Program-made: the position numbers and the translations under genes
In this document: one piece after another, positions 25,853-32,774 of the stretch
Layout: every line of letters begins with the position of its first letter
Numbering within the stretch: position 1 is the stretch's first letter
Source: Lentisphaeria bacterium
GTDB lineage: Bacteria; Verrucomicrobiota; Lentisphaeria; Victivallales; Victivallaceae
Length of the DNA: 32,774 nt
Direction: 5' to 3'
Assembly: GCA_017502435.1 (NCBI GenBank)
Contig: JAFVUZ010000255.1
Coordinates: forward strand, 1-32,774
Notes under the pieces: generated by a model
What the model saw: the letters and a program-made list of their open reading frames with translations, nothing else
The model's database searches: none
What the model was told of the DNA's origin: nothing

Positions 25853-26820
25853 ACAAATGTCCGGACAAAATTATTTGCAGCAGATGCTACAGGCCCCTTG
25901 ATATAAGTGACCTGAAGCCGTTTGACGAATTTTTATGTCCGGATTGCGGTATCAAAATCAAATGCCCGATGATTTTTGAACGCTACTACCTGATGGAACT
26001 CTGCGGTATCGGAGGGATGTCAAACGTATACCGTGCATTCGACCCTGTCGAAAACAAAACTGTCGCAGTGAAAATTACCAACGAAAATATTTTAAATTCC
26101 GAAACCGAAGGGGAACGTTTCACTTTTGAAGCGGAACTGGTAGCGAAAATCAACCATCCGGGAATCGTAAAAGTTTACCGCGGAGGAGTTTATGAAAATC
26201 AACCGTTTCTCGCTATGGAATTTATGAAAAAAGGCACGCTTGAGACTCTGCAGAAAAGTTTCATGCTGCCGCCGGTTGAAAAACTTCTCGGCTGGATGGC
26301 GGTTATCGCTGACGGATTACAGGCGGCAAGCAAACTCGGCATCGTCCATCATGACATAAAACCCGCCAATATCATGCTCTCTGAAGCAGGTGAAGTCAAA
26401 ATCGTTGACTTCGATCTGGCGGAAATAAATACCGACAATGAAAACTCAAACAGTTCTGACTGGGCAAGTATCGCCTATGTCAGCCCCGAAAGACTGCAGT
26501 ACGGCAAAGAAGATTACCGGGGCGATATTTTCAGTCTGGGAGCAACTGTATATGATCTGCTCACAGGAGAATATCCCTTCGGCAACTCAGGAGAAGTTCC
26601 GGAACTTATCGAACGCCGCAGAAATTTTGACTTTGAACCGGCAAATCATCTCAACTCAACAGTTTCAAAAGTCATATCCGATTTTATCAATCAGATGATG
26701 AGTTTTGATCCCGTAGACCGGCCGTCTTATGAAGAAATCGTCAATATTTTCAGCTCCAACGGCAAATCAGCAAATAATTCTTCCAGAGGATTTTTTGCAA
26801 TATTCAAAAAAAACAACTGA
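25849..26820 (+). CDS. Zinc-ribbon Ser/Thr protein kinase (Hanks type, soluble)
   Basis: The protein has 323 residues. A zinc ribbon (Cys10, 13, 30, 33) is followed by the kinase domain: GIGGMSNVY glycine loop, Lys75 in VAVKI, catalytic HHDIKPAN (Asp169, Lys171, Asn174), DFD in place of DFG (Asp187), and SPERL. The residue before the catalytic Asp is His rather than Arg, so it is a non-RD kinase that may not need activation-loop phosphorylation. There is no transmembrane segment or PASTA repeat. The start at 25849 overlaps the previous stop (ATGA); an ATG 12 bases earlier is possible. All catalytic residues are present, so it should be active. Confidence 0.92.
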   Translation: MNKCPDKIICSRCYRPLDISDLKPFDEFLCPDCGIKIKCPMIFERYYLMELCGIGGMSNVYRAFDPVENKTVAVKITNENILNSETEGERFTFEAELVAKINHPGIVKVYRGGVYENQPFLAMEFMKKGTLETLQKSFMLPPVEKLLGWMAVIADGLQAASKLGIVHHDIKPANIMLSEAGEVKIVDFDLAEINTDNENSNSSDWASIAYVSPERLQYGKEDYRGDIFSLGATVYDLLTGEYPFGNSGEVPELIERRRNFDFEPANHLNSTVSKVISDFINQMMSFDPVDRPSYEEIVNIFSSNGKSANNSSRGFFAIFKKNN

Positions 26821-26829
26821 GGAAACACT

Positions 26830-28491
26830 ATGAAAAATGTAAAACGCAACAGTTCTTTTGCAATATATATCGCTTTTCTGACATTTGTACTTTTTGCTTC
26901 GCTGGTGGCATTTTATATTTTCCTGCCGGCATTCAGAGATATAAATTCTCTCAATGATATTTATCATACCCCCGACAGCTGGCCGTATCTGCCCCGCTGG
27001 GCAATATTGGTCATCGGGACATTGCCTATTGCCGCCACATTGTGGATGATCGGAGTGCTGATCAAAATCAGAACTCATATCGTTTCACCATTGGTCAAAA
27101 CAGATGCGTTTCTGGAGGAACTCGCCAACAACAATATCCCCCCGCCGCTGCATCTTAAGCAGAAATACGGTCAGTACACAAATCATATGCTGACCAACCT
27201 CAATTCGATCCGTGACCGCATCGTCAACAGCAACCGTCAAAAAGATGCCATACAGACACGGGAATCCGCCGCCAGAGCAAAACTCGATTATGCAAACGAA
27301 CTTAAATCTCTGATTATCAGCCGCTTGACTCCGGATATAAGAATGCCGCTCAATTCCATTGAAGGTTTTGCAGAAATCATAAAAGCCAAAACTCAGGATG
27401 ATTTCAAAGATGAACTCGACGGCATTGCCAGAAATATTGCCGGCATTTCAAAAATCGTCTCCAGAATCATCTCTTTCAGCAAAATCGGCCATCAGCAAAT
27501 GGAGATAACTCCAAATTATTTCCGCACTGCCGACCTGATCGAAAATCTGCTCAAAAGTAACGATGATCTGCTGCAGGAACGCGAAGTTGACATTGTCAAT
27601 ATCTTCAACAGCACCACACCGGAACTGCTTTATACGGATTATGAACTGCTTGCTCAGACACTGCTTTTGGTAATAAGAGCTGTTTTCCGTGCCTCTGAAC
27701 ATGGGGAATGCATCAGTTTATGCTGTTCCATGGATGATGAAAAAGTCTATTTCACCGTCAAAGATTCAGGACGCAGTGCCTGCCGCGAAAAACTGGCAGA
27801 ACTTTTCAACTTCCACGAATTTGACTGCAGTGCGGAATATCTTGACGATGCAAGTTCAACACTGCTCGGCATATTTTTCGCCTCAAGTCTGGTCAATTAC
27901 ATCGGCGGAGAACTTACCGCTTTCAGCAATGACGACGCCAATAATAAATTCGTTCTCACCTTCAATAAATTCGACATTCTGGCGGCAGAAACCGAAGAGG
28001 AATTACGCAAAAAAGGGATTCAGGACAACCTTACCCCCGCAAGTTCCAGCAATCTGGTTGTCGGCAAAAATTATCTCTCCGGCAGTTTCGCCGCTCCATC
28101 GTCTCAAACTTCCGACACAGTCAGAAAAATTCTGCTCGGCGAAGATAATGCAGACAATGCCCATGCACTTTCAGAATACCTTAAACTTTTTAATTTTGAA
28201 GTTATCTGCTGTGACAATGCTCCGAAACTGCTGCAATTATCGCAGGATGGAACTTTTGATGCTATAATCCTTTCCAACTCCATGCGTCACCGCCATCTGG
28301 TTGAAGTCATCAAAACCATCCGCTCGCAATTCAATGCCGCCAGACTGCCGATCATCGTGCTTGTCACCAAACTCAATCCCCGTAAAGAAGCAGAACTGCA
28401 GACATTGAAAGTCTCGTCCATTCTGCTCAAACCGATACGTTTTGCCTCGCTGGTCGACCGTTTGAATCAACTGTGTTCATTTCAAGACTGA
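26830..28491 (+). CDS. Degenerate membrane hybrid histidine kinase (pseudokinase-receiver)
   Basis: The protein has 553 residues. Transmembrane helices lie at about 10-32 and 57-79, then a HAMP-like and coiled linker, a DHp-like segment (155-220), a GHKL-like segment (225-380) and a receiver-like domain (432-550). The DHp motif normally reading SHExRxPL is TPDIRMPL, so the phospho-acceptor His is Pro168. The N-box asparagines are missing, and the G1 box DxGxG is DSGRS. In the receiver, acidic Glu438-Asp439 and Lys534 are kept, but the phosphorylated Asp is Ser482 and the Thr is Val512. It probably signals by conformation or serves as a scaffold or substrate of the adjacent Ser/Thr kinase. It starts 9 bases after that kinase (GAGGAA ribosome site). 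Confidence 0.82.
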   Translation: MKNVKRNSSFAIYIAFLTFVLFASLVAFYIFLPAFRDINSLNDIYHTPDSWPYLPRWAILVIGTLPIAATLWMIGVLIKIRTHIVSPLVKTDAFLEELANNNIPPPLHLKQKYGQYTNHMLTNLNSIRDRIVNSNRQKDAIQTRESAARAKLDYANELKSLIISRLTPDIRMPLNSIEGFAEIIKAKTQDDFKDELDGIARNIAGISKIVSRIISFSKIGHQQMEITPNYFRTADLIENLLKSNDDLLQEREVDIVNIFNSTTPELLYTDYELLAQTLLLVIRAVFRASEHGECISLCCSMDDEKVYFTVKDSGRSACREKLAELFNFHEFDCSAEYLDDASSTLLGIFFASSLVNYIGGELTAFSNDDANNKFVLTFNKFDILAAETEEELRKKGIQDNLTPASSSNLVVGKNYLSGSFAAPSSQTSDTVRKILLGEDNADNAHALSEYLKLFNFEVICCDNAPKLLQLSQDGTFDAIILSNSMRHRHLVEVIKTIRSQFNAARLPIIVLVTKLNPRKEAELQTLKVSSILLKPIRFASLVDRLNQLCSFQD

Positions 28492-28494
28492 GCC

Positions 28495-29160
28495 ATGAAA
28501 CGCAGACAGATATTTTTGCTGTTATTCTGCTGCTGGGGGCTGATTATCGGTGCAAGCAGTATGTATCTTATTCTGTCAAAACAGCAGTCTTTGCTGGCAT
28601 TTTCCGAAAGAGTGGCAGAAGAGGAAATAATTTATTATCCTCTGCGTGCCCCCATCGTTGACCGCAACGGTCAGAATGTTTGCCATACCGACTGGATATT
28701 TTATATCAAAGCCTCAAAAAAACAAAAAAACAACCTGATGCAAATCATAAAACAGCTCGAAATCCAGCCGCAAACTTACACTGCTGACAACCACACAGAA
28801 TACTGCATTCTCCCGAAAGAAAAACTTTCATCCGCCGTCATCCTCTGCCGTAAATACCGTCTGAAAATACATAAACGCATTACAAGAAACTGCATTGAAC
28901 TGCCGGAAAACGTAAAAATACATCTCGGAAAAGTCCTGCTTTACAACGGGTTATACGGTCTGGAAGCAAAATATAATTCACATTTGCAGGGGACACCCGG
29001 CGTATATCAGGCCATCAAAGGACCGCGTCCGCTCAATTCAATAGAAAAAAACACTTTCCGCATCCTTGCCCCCATGCGTCCCGGCAGGATGCTCAAACTG
29101 AAACAGTCGATTCCGGAACTGCAATGCGGAATTTTACCTGAAATCATGGAGGCGGAATGA
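28495..29160 (+). CDS. PBP pedestal-domain membrane protein without transpeptidase domain
   Basis: The protein has 221 residues. It has a single N-terminal membrane anchor (about 6-27). RAPIVDRNGQ (51-60) matches the RGxIxDRNG entry of class B PBPs, and GLYGLEAKYNSHLQGTPG (152-169) matches their GxxGlE..yd..L.G.pG motif. It ends shortly after PGRMLKLKQSIPELQ (196-210), the hinge where PBP2/FtsI proteins begin their transpeptidase domain (usually LTID..lQ). No SxxK, SxN or KTG motif is present. The gene ends in a 4-base overlap with the SEDS gene, so this is an organised short gene rather than a broken one. Class B pedestals activate SEDS glycosyltransferases; this would be a pedestal-only activator or anchor. 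Confidence 0.78.
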   Translation: MKRRQIFLLLFCCWGLIIGASSMYLILSKQQSLLAFSERVAEEEIIYYPLRAPIVDRNGQNVCHTDWIFYIKASKKQKNNLMQIIKQLEIQPQTYTADNHTEYCILPKEKLSSAVILCRKYRLKIHKRITRNCIELPENVKIHLGKVLLYNGLYGLEAKYNSHLQGTPGVYQAIKGPRPLNSIEKNTFRILAPMRPGRMLKLKQSIPELQCGILPEIMEAE

Positions 29161-30224
29161 AAAAATATTTCAATTTTCTGTTTACCGTTTACGGAATACT
29201 TTTTGTTCTCTCATTTTCGGGGATACTGCTTATTTACGGCAGCCGCAGCAGCAGTCAATACGACTTCGGAGCCGCGGAAATGGCAGTCAGACAATTCTGT
29301 TTTCTGCTGTTGGGCTTTCTGCTTATGGACGGAATGCGGAGAATAAAACAGTCCAAATATATTACCATGTCACGCAGTCTTTTTTTTGCGGCACTTGTCA
29401 TATTGTGGGGAGTTCTGCTGCTGGGGGTGAAAATCAACGGAATGCGTGGCTGGTATTCATTGTACTTTGTCTATTTACAGCCGTCGGAAATTTTCAAGTT
29501 CATCTATATCCTGTACATTTCAAATATTTATCTGCATACAGAAAACAAAACAAAAGCATTTATCCACAGCGGCGTTCTGAGTGCATTATGGATCGGTGCG
29601 ATACTGCTGCAGCCGGATTACGGAACGGCGCTGCTGTACTGCCTGACGTTCGCAATAATAAGTTTTCTTGCGGGAGTGAAATTACGCATACTGCTGCTGC
29701 TGCCGGCGGCGGCACTTGCAAGCCTGCTGGTCTTTATAAGCCGCAAAAATTATGGCTTTGAGCGGTTGTACGGATTTTTTTCTGAAAATGCGGACGTTTT
29801 CGGCAGTGCATGGCACTGGAAACAGTTTCAGCTGACAATAGCCCGCGGCGGCTGGCTCGGCAACCGCATGGACGGAGCATTCTGGAGCAACAACTATCTG
29901 CCTTTTGCCTACAATGATTCCGCTTTTGCGGCACTGCATGAAATGACTGGCTTTTCCGGAGCATTTTCAATACTGGCACTGTATTTTGTACTGCTGTATC
30001 TGATATACCGTCAAAGTTCAAACAGCCGTAATGAACTTATCATACTCTCCTGTATCGGGGCGGTAATGGTTAATCTGCTGCTGCACTGCAGCGTAAATTG
30101 TGCAATCATCCCGACAACTGGAGTTACAATGCCGCTTGTAAGTTACGGCGGCAGTTCACTTGCAGGAACATTTATGATAATGGGTATGCTGCTGGCATTC
30201 TGCCGCACGGAAAATGCGGAATAA
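29157..30224 (+). CDS. SEDS-family peptidoglycan glycosyltransferase (RodA/FtsW-like)
   Basis: The protein has 355 residues and about ten membrane helices. SEDS motifs are intact: NGMRGWYSL followed by QPSE (108-111), QPDYGTA (152-158), LPFAYNDSAFAALHE containing the putative catalytic Asp254, and PTTGVTMPLVSYGGSS (319-334). It should polymerise lipid II at the inner membrane. It overlaps the pedestal gene by ATGA, matching the usual pairing of a SEDS protein with a class B PBP, except that this partner has no transpeptidase. It is slightly shorter than RodA of E. coli. Whether it is the main elongation or division enzyme or a specialised paralogue cannot be told from this window. Confidence 0.92.
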   Translation: MKKYFNFLFTVYGILFVLSFSGILLIYGSRSSSQYDFGAAEMAVRQFCFLLLGFLLMDGMRRIKQSKYITMSRSLFFAALVILWGVLLLGVKINGMRGWYSLYFVYLQPSEIFKFIYILYISNIYLHTENKTKAFIHSGVLSALWIGAILLQPDYGTALLYCLTFAIISFLAGVKLRILLLLPAAALASLLVFISRKNYGFERLYGFFSENADVFGSAWHWKQFQLTIARGGWLGNRMDGAFWSNNYLPFAYNDSAFAALHEMTGFSGAFSILALYFVLLYLIYRQSSNSRNELIILSCIGAVMVNLLLHCSVNCAIIPTTGVTMPLVSYGGSSLAGTFMIMGMLLAFCRTENAE

Positions 30225-30349
30225 TACCTTTTTTCATTATATCAGTTTCAACACAAAAAAACTTGCTGAAATTCAGTAAAAAGGTATATTTATCCATAGA
30301 AAATCCGGAATGGGTCCGGACACCCAGAATCAAAATCAAGGAGGTTTCT

Positions 30350-30754
30350 ATGGGTACATTTTCTATCATCGTCGGCCTTATCGTTTTTGCGGTGGCACTC
30401 TTTCCGAATCTCGGGTATTTCACATTGATACCTGCAGTTGCCGGACTGATAATCGGAGTATGCAAACTGGTTCGTGACGGTTATTGTCCGTGGGGCATCA
30501 GCGGAGTTATTCTGAACAGTCTTGCGATGTTTCTGGCATTTTTCTGGACCGGTTTGATTTCCATGTCAACAACAGAAATGATGGAAGAAGCGATTCAGGA
30601 TATGCAGGACAGACCTGAAGTGCTGCAGGTTTTCTATCCTGTTGTCCCGCCACGGCATCAGGGCAAAAAAGTTATAAAACAGGAACAGCCCACCCAAACA
30701 CAGCAGACACCGCCTGCAAACACCGGTGCACCCGCAGAAAAAACAAATAAATAA
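30350..30754 (+). CDS. Small two-helix membrane protein with Pro/Gln/Thr-rich tail
   Basis: The protein has 134 residues. Two hydrophobic segments (about 4-38 and 50-70) resemble small DUF4190-type membrane proteins, followed by a hydrophilic tail rich in Pro, Gln and Thr. The start is fixed by a perfect AAGGAGG 5 bases upstream, the strongest ribosome site in the window. It lies 125 bases after the SEDS gene; the gap holds ATACCTTTTT/AAAAAGGTAT (30224-30233 and 30278-30287) and a TCCGGA/TCCGGA hairpin. Function is unknown. Confidence 0.75.
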   Translation: MGTFSIIVGLIVFAVALFPNLGYFTLIPAVAGLIIGVCKLVRDGYCPWGISGVILNSLAMFLAFFWTGLISMSTTEMMEEAIQDMQDRPEVLQVFYPVVPPRHQGKKVIKQEQPTQTQQTPPANTGAPAEKTNK

Positions 30755-30778
30755 ACAAAATATAATTTCCGGTCATAT

Positions 30779-30814
30779 ATCCGGTGAAGTACAATGTATT
30801 TCGCCGGATTTTTT
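30779..30814 (+). terminator. Intrinsic terminator
   Basis: ATCCGGTGAA (30779-30788) pairs with TTCGCCGGAT (30800-30809) over 10 bp with one G-U pair, followed directly by a run of six T. It ends the operon or the small membrane-protein gene. Confidence 0.75.
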
Positions 30815-30858
30815 ATTGTTCAGTATGATATAAATTTTGAAAAAAATCTTTTCCTGCT

Positions 30859-30887
30859 ATTGAATTTTTCAGTTTTATATACTATAT
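30859..30887 (+). promoter_or_regulatory. Sigma-70-type promoter for the exported hypothetical protein
   Basis: TTGAAT (30859-30864) and TATATT (30882-30887) are separated by 17 bases, placed right after a terminator and about 45 bases before a coding start with an AAGGA ribosome site. Confidence 0.5.
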
Positions 30888-30930
30888 TTAGAATATGACC
30901 GTAAAAACATAAAAAAAAGGAACTGTTATT

Positions 30931-31542
30931 ATGCTGAAAATCAAAAAAAGTTTTGCCGCAGCTCTCATTTTGCTGTCCGTATTCTGTTTCGCCGGAACTT
31001 TGAATGCCGCCGAAGCCGATGCTCCCAAAAAACATTACGAAATCGATTATGCCGCCATCGGGCACAATATACTTTGGTATATTCCAAACTGTCTGCTGGA
31101 TCTGATTGACTGTTTCTCTATTGAATTGGGTGCAGGCGACATCGCTGCAGATGTAGATATTACCAAATATTTTTCTCTCGGAGCCGGTGTCGGCAATTCA
31201 TGGAACATGGGCTGGACCAACAAACGCCAGATCGGTTTTTTCAAAGATGCAAACTACAATGCCGATGCTCTCTGTTTCAGTGTATTTGAAAGAAACCGCA
31301 CCGGTCTGCTCGGAACTTACAAAAATCAATACACCTCAAACTTCTCCTCTGCTGATATCATCAACTATCCCCGTTCAATGCGTTTCGAAGATCCTTATGC
31401 CATCGGAGTCAAAGCATCATTTCTGCTGGGCGTCAAGTTCCAGTTTCATCCGGTTGAATTTGCGGATTTCATCTGCGAACTCTTCTTCTTTGACTTGAAC
31501 AATGACAGCAAAAAACAGCAGATTCTTCAAGTCACTGAATAA
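30931..31542 (+). CDS. Exported protein of unknown function
   Basis: The protein has 203 residues. A clear Sec signal peptide (residues 1-26, ending LNAA) is followed by a mature part rich in aromatic residues and short beta-strand-like stretches (SIELGAGDIAADVDI, FSLGAGVGNSW, GVKASFLLGVKFQFHP). This would suit a small outer-membrane or periplasmic beta-rich protein. The segment HNILWYIPNCLLDLIDCF near the start of the mature part is distinctive. I do not recognise the family. It has its own promoter and AAGGA site. Confidence 0.75.
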   Translation: MLKIKKSFAAALILLSVFCFAGTLNAAEADAPKKHYEIDYAAIGHNILWYIPNCLLDLIDCFSIELGAGDIAADVDITKYFSLGAGVGNSWNMGWTNKRQIGFFKDANYNADALCFSVFERNRTGLLGTYKNQYTSNFSSADIINYPRSMRFEDPYAIGVKASFLLGVKFQFHPVEFADFICELFFFDLNNDSKKQQILQVTE

Positions 31543-31584
31543 AAAACTCTCCCCACGGATAAAACGTAAAAGAAATTTATTGAT

Positions 31585-32001
31585 ATGATATTCAAAAGGC
31601 TGCAAAATCTTAAAAGTTCACTGCTCATGAGTGCTTTGGCATTCATCGGGGCAGTGCTTTTGTGGTCCGTTCTGAATATCAGTGAATGCGACCGCCAATC
31701 CGAACGTATTATACGCAGTACGGCTCCCGGAATGCCGGAAAATATGCATTCAAAACTGCCGGAAACACTTTTTGTATTCCGCCGTTCCAATGGCAGCAAT
31801 CTCCAACTGCTGCTCAAATCCCGCCGTTCAGGCAATAATCCCGTACCGCCGACGTCCCGCCTGTGTGCATTGCCGCTGACACAGACAACCGTAATCCCGG
31901 GAGAATATATTCCGGATTACAACGTCAACGCGGAACAGTTTGTTTTTCAAAATTATCAGAGCCGTTCAATACCTCAACGGGCAGGACCTTTTGTCTCCTG
32001 A
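31585..32001 (+). CDS. Hypothetical membrane-anchored protein, possibly frameshifted
   Basis: The protein has 138 residues with one transmembrane helix (about 13-29) and a hydrophilic remainder. The ribosome site is weak. In the +1 frame an open stretch continues from about 31940 through 32116 with ordinary codon use (for example AVQYLNGQDLLSPE) and runs in frame into the small gene at 32117. A one-base insertion near the TTTTT/AAAA run at 31943-31951 may therefore have split a longer gene. Family unknown. Confidence 0.45.
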   Translation: MIFKRLQNLKSSLLMSALAFIGAVLLWSVLNISECDRQSERIIRSTAPGMPENMHSKLPETLFVFRRSNGSNLQLLLKSRRSGNNPVPPTSRLCALPLTQTTVIPGEYIPDYNVNAEQFVFQNYQSRSIPQRAGPFVS

Positions 32002-32116
32002 AACCTGCCTGTACCGGAATAATTCCGGAAAAATTTTTTTGAAAAACAATCAGATATTTACCCCCGTCAATCTTGCCGCTGACGGAAAATATCTATCTAC
32101 TCAAGGAGACTTTATT

Positions 32117-32242
32117 ATGTTGGATATTATCACTAAAATCATTCTCTTCAGCGGATGCATCATCGTTCCTGTTCTTCTCTCAATGGCACTGTTTTCCTCC
32201 ATTGTAAATAAAGGCAAAAAAGATGATGCTGAAGAAATTTAA
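32117..32242 (+). CDS. 41-residue single-helix membrane peptide
   Basis: The ATG at 32117 has AAGGAG 8 bases upstream. The product is one hydrophobic helix (IITKIILFSGCIIVPVLLSM) followed by a charged tail (KGKKDDAEE). It could be a separate small membrane protein or the C-terminus of a frameshifted longer gene. Confidence 0.55.
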   Translation: MLDIITKIILFSGCIIVPVLLSMALFSSIVNKGKKDDAEEI

Positions 32243-32281
32243 GTTTTAGAAGCATACAAGGGGCTGTTGCAAAACTGTTTT

Positions 32282-32321
32282 GTGGGGAAAAAACCTTTTT
32301 GAAAAAAGGTTCTTTTCCCCA
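32282..32321. repeat. Long G/A-rich hairpin
   Basis: Arms 32282-32300 and 32302-32321 pair over about 18-19 bp with one mismatch; the core is AACCTTT/AAAGGTT flanked by GTGGGG/CCCCAC. It has the same plan as 20210-20253. Confidence 0.55.
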
Positions 32322-32347
32322 CACCCCATTTTCCAAAAACTTTTACC

Positions 32348-32382
32348 GTAATTGCTTTTATTATCTCAATAAAAGCAATTAC
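32348..32382. terminator. Perfect 15-bp stem-loop
   Basis: GTAATTGCTTTTATT (32348-32362) and AATAAAAGCAATTAC (32368-32382) pair perfectly around ATCTC. A second small hairpin ATTTGT/ACAAAT follows at 32384-32400. It lies 105 bases after the last gene; the stem is AT-rich and lacks a following T-run, so termination is likely but not certain. Confidence 0.4.
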
Positions 32383-32427
32383 AATTTGTTTATTACAAAT
32401 AATTTAAAATATATTTTACTGTAAAAA

Positions 32428-32754
32428 TTGGCTCTGTACTAAACATTGACTGATAATAAAAAAAATTGAGGGGGTTCGGGGGTATAGTGAGTTGCGACAG
32501 CAACGAACGGCATACCCCTGATGTGGCTAATCTGGCGAAAGATTTGTTTCGTCATTCCGCAGCGTTCCACCCGCTTTTATATGCGGGAGGACGAAACGAA
32601 CATTTCGCCGAAAAAATAGCTAAACACTACACAGCCGCCGACATTCACGCACCAGCGTAATATCGCACCGGGTCGTACCCGGCGCCGGGGATACAAGGGG
32701 GCGGCGTAAGCCCCCTTGTAATAAAAAATCAGTCTGTGTTTAGTACAGAGCCAA
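32428..32754 (+). mobile_element. Complete MITE-like element of 327 bp with 27-bp terminal inverted repeats
   Basis: The left end (32428-32454, beginning TTGGCTCTGTACTAAACA) and the right end (32728-32754) are inverted repeats with two mismatches. Inside are nested hairpins: GTTGC/GCAAC within GGGGTAT/ATACCCC (about 32482-32518), a large stem with GTTTCGTC/GACGAAAC and CCCGC/GCGGG (32536-32610), CCGGGT/ACCCGG and ACAAGGGGGC/GCCCCCTTGT. No transposase is encoded, so it would be mobilised in trans. No clear target-site duplication was found. A second copy starts the window and a diverged relative lies at 19888-20113. Confidence 0.7.
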
Positions 32755-32774
32755 GAAAAAAACACTGCAACTAT

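Noticed and set aside
32466..32660. 64-codon frame inside the terminal element
   Set aside because: It is explained by the hairpin-rich repeat; the same core in the diverged copy at 19888-20113 does not preserve a protein.
1..32754. Composite transposon bounded by the two repeat copies
   Set aside because: The copies are in the same orientation without a transposase, the first copy is cut by the window edge, and the interval holds housekeeping genes such as rpoN, so mobilisation as a unit is unlikely.
1..32774. CRISPR array, tRNA, rRNA or phage genes
   Set aside because: No regularly spaced repeats, no tRNA cloverleaf, no rRNA-like segment and no integrase, capsid or terminase-like protein was seen.

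Overview
The window looks like a chromosomal segment of a Lentisphaerota (PVC superphylum) bacterium, probably a gut Victivallales relative. The evidence is the set of four prepilin-type proteins ending in the H-X9-DG motif, three long secreted DUF4838 proteins, GH28-like beta-helix proteins and moderately AT-rich Gram-negative style genes. The placement is inferred from gene families; there is no rRNA in the window to confirm it.

Region 1 (1-18.2 kb, + strand) is a carbohydrate-utilisation-like locus. It opens with the right part of a small repeat element and a LacI-type regulator. Next come a GH28-like protein and a tandem array of pseudopilin/DUF4838 modules: pilin A-DUF4838 A, pilins B and C-DUF4838 B, pilin D-DUF4838 C. 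After these come a metallo-beta-lactamase-fold hydrolase and a second GH28-like protein, joined by 4-base or near overlaps, and an M29/NicX-like metalloenzyme. The array shows duplication and recombination scars: 21-codon leader mini-ORFs ahead of pilins A and B, and a leftover pilin 3' end ahead of DUF4838 B. A working model is that exported DUF4838 proteins act on a glycan, pseudopilin-like partners assist their export or display, and the cytoplasmic enzymes finish the products under LacI control.

Region 2 (18.2-23.5 kb) has a minus-strand M24-fold protein lacking two metal ligands, hairpin-rich repeat DNA, and a two-gene minus-strand unit (mutarotase-fold-like protein and NodB polysaccharide deacetylase). 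A GntR/LacI chimeric regulator faces that unit divergently.

Region 3 (23.5-30.8 kb) holds rpoN on the minus strand and, divergent from it, a tight five-gene operon: YycJ/WalJ-like MBL protein, zinc-ribbon Ser/Thr kinase, a hybrid histidine kinase that has lost its phospho-acceptor His and Asp, a membrane-anchored PBP pedestal domain without a transpeptidase domain, and an apparently intact SEDS (RodA/FtsW) glycosyltransferase. A small two-helix membrane protein and a good intrinsic terminator follow. This operon is the strongest candidate for an undescribed system: a cell-wall synthase with a non-catalytic partner beside a phosphorylation module in which only the Ser/Thr kinase looks active.

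Region 4 (30.8-32.8 kb) has an exported protein of unknown function, a possibly frameshifted small membrane protein, a 41-residue membrane peptide, strong hairpins and a complete 327-bp MITE-like element. A second copy of that element, cut by the window edge, begins the window.
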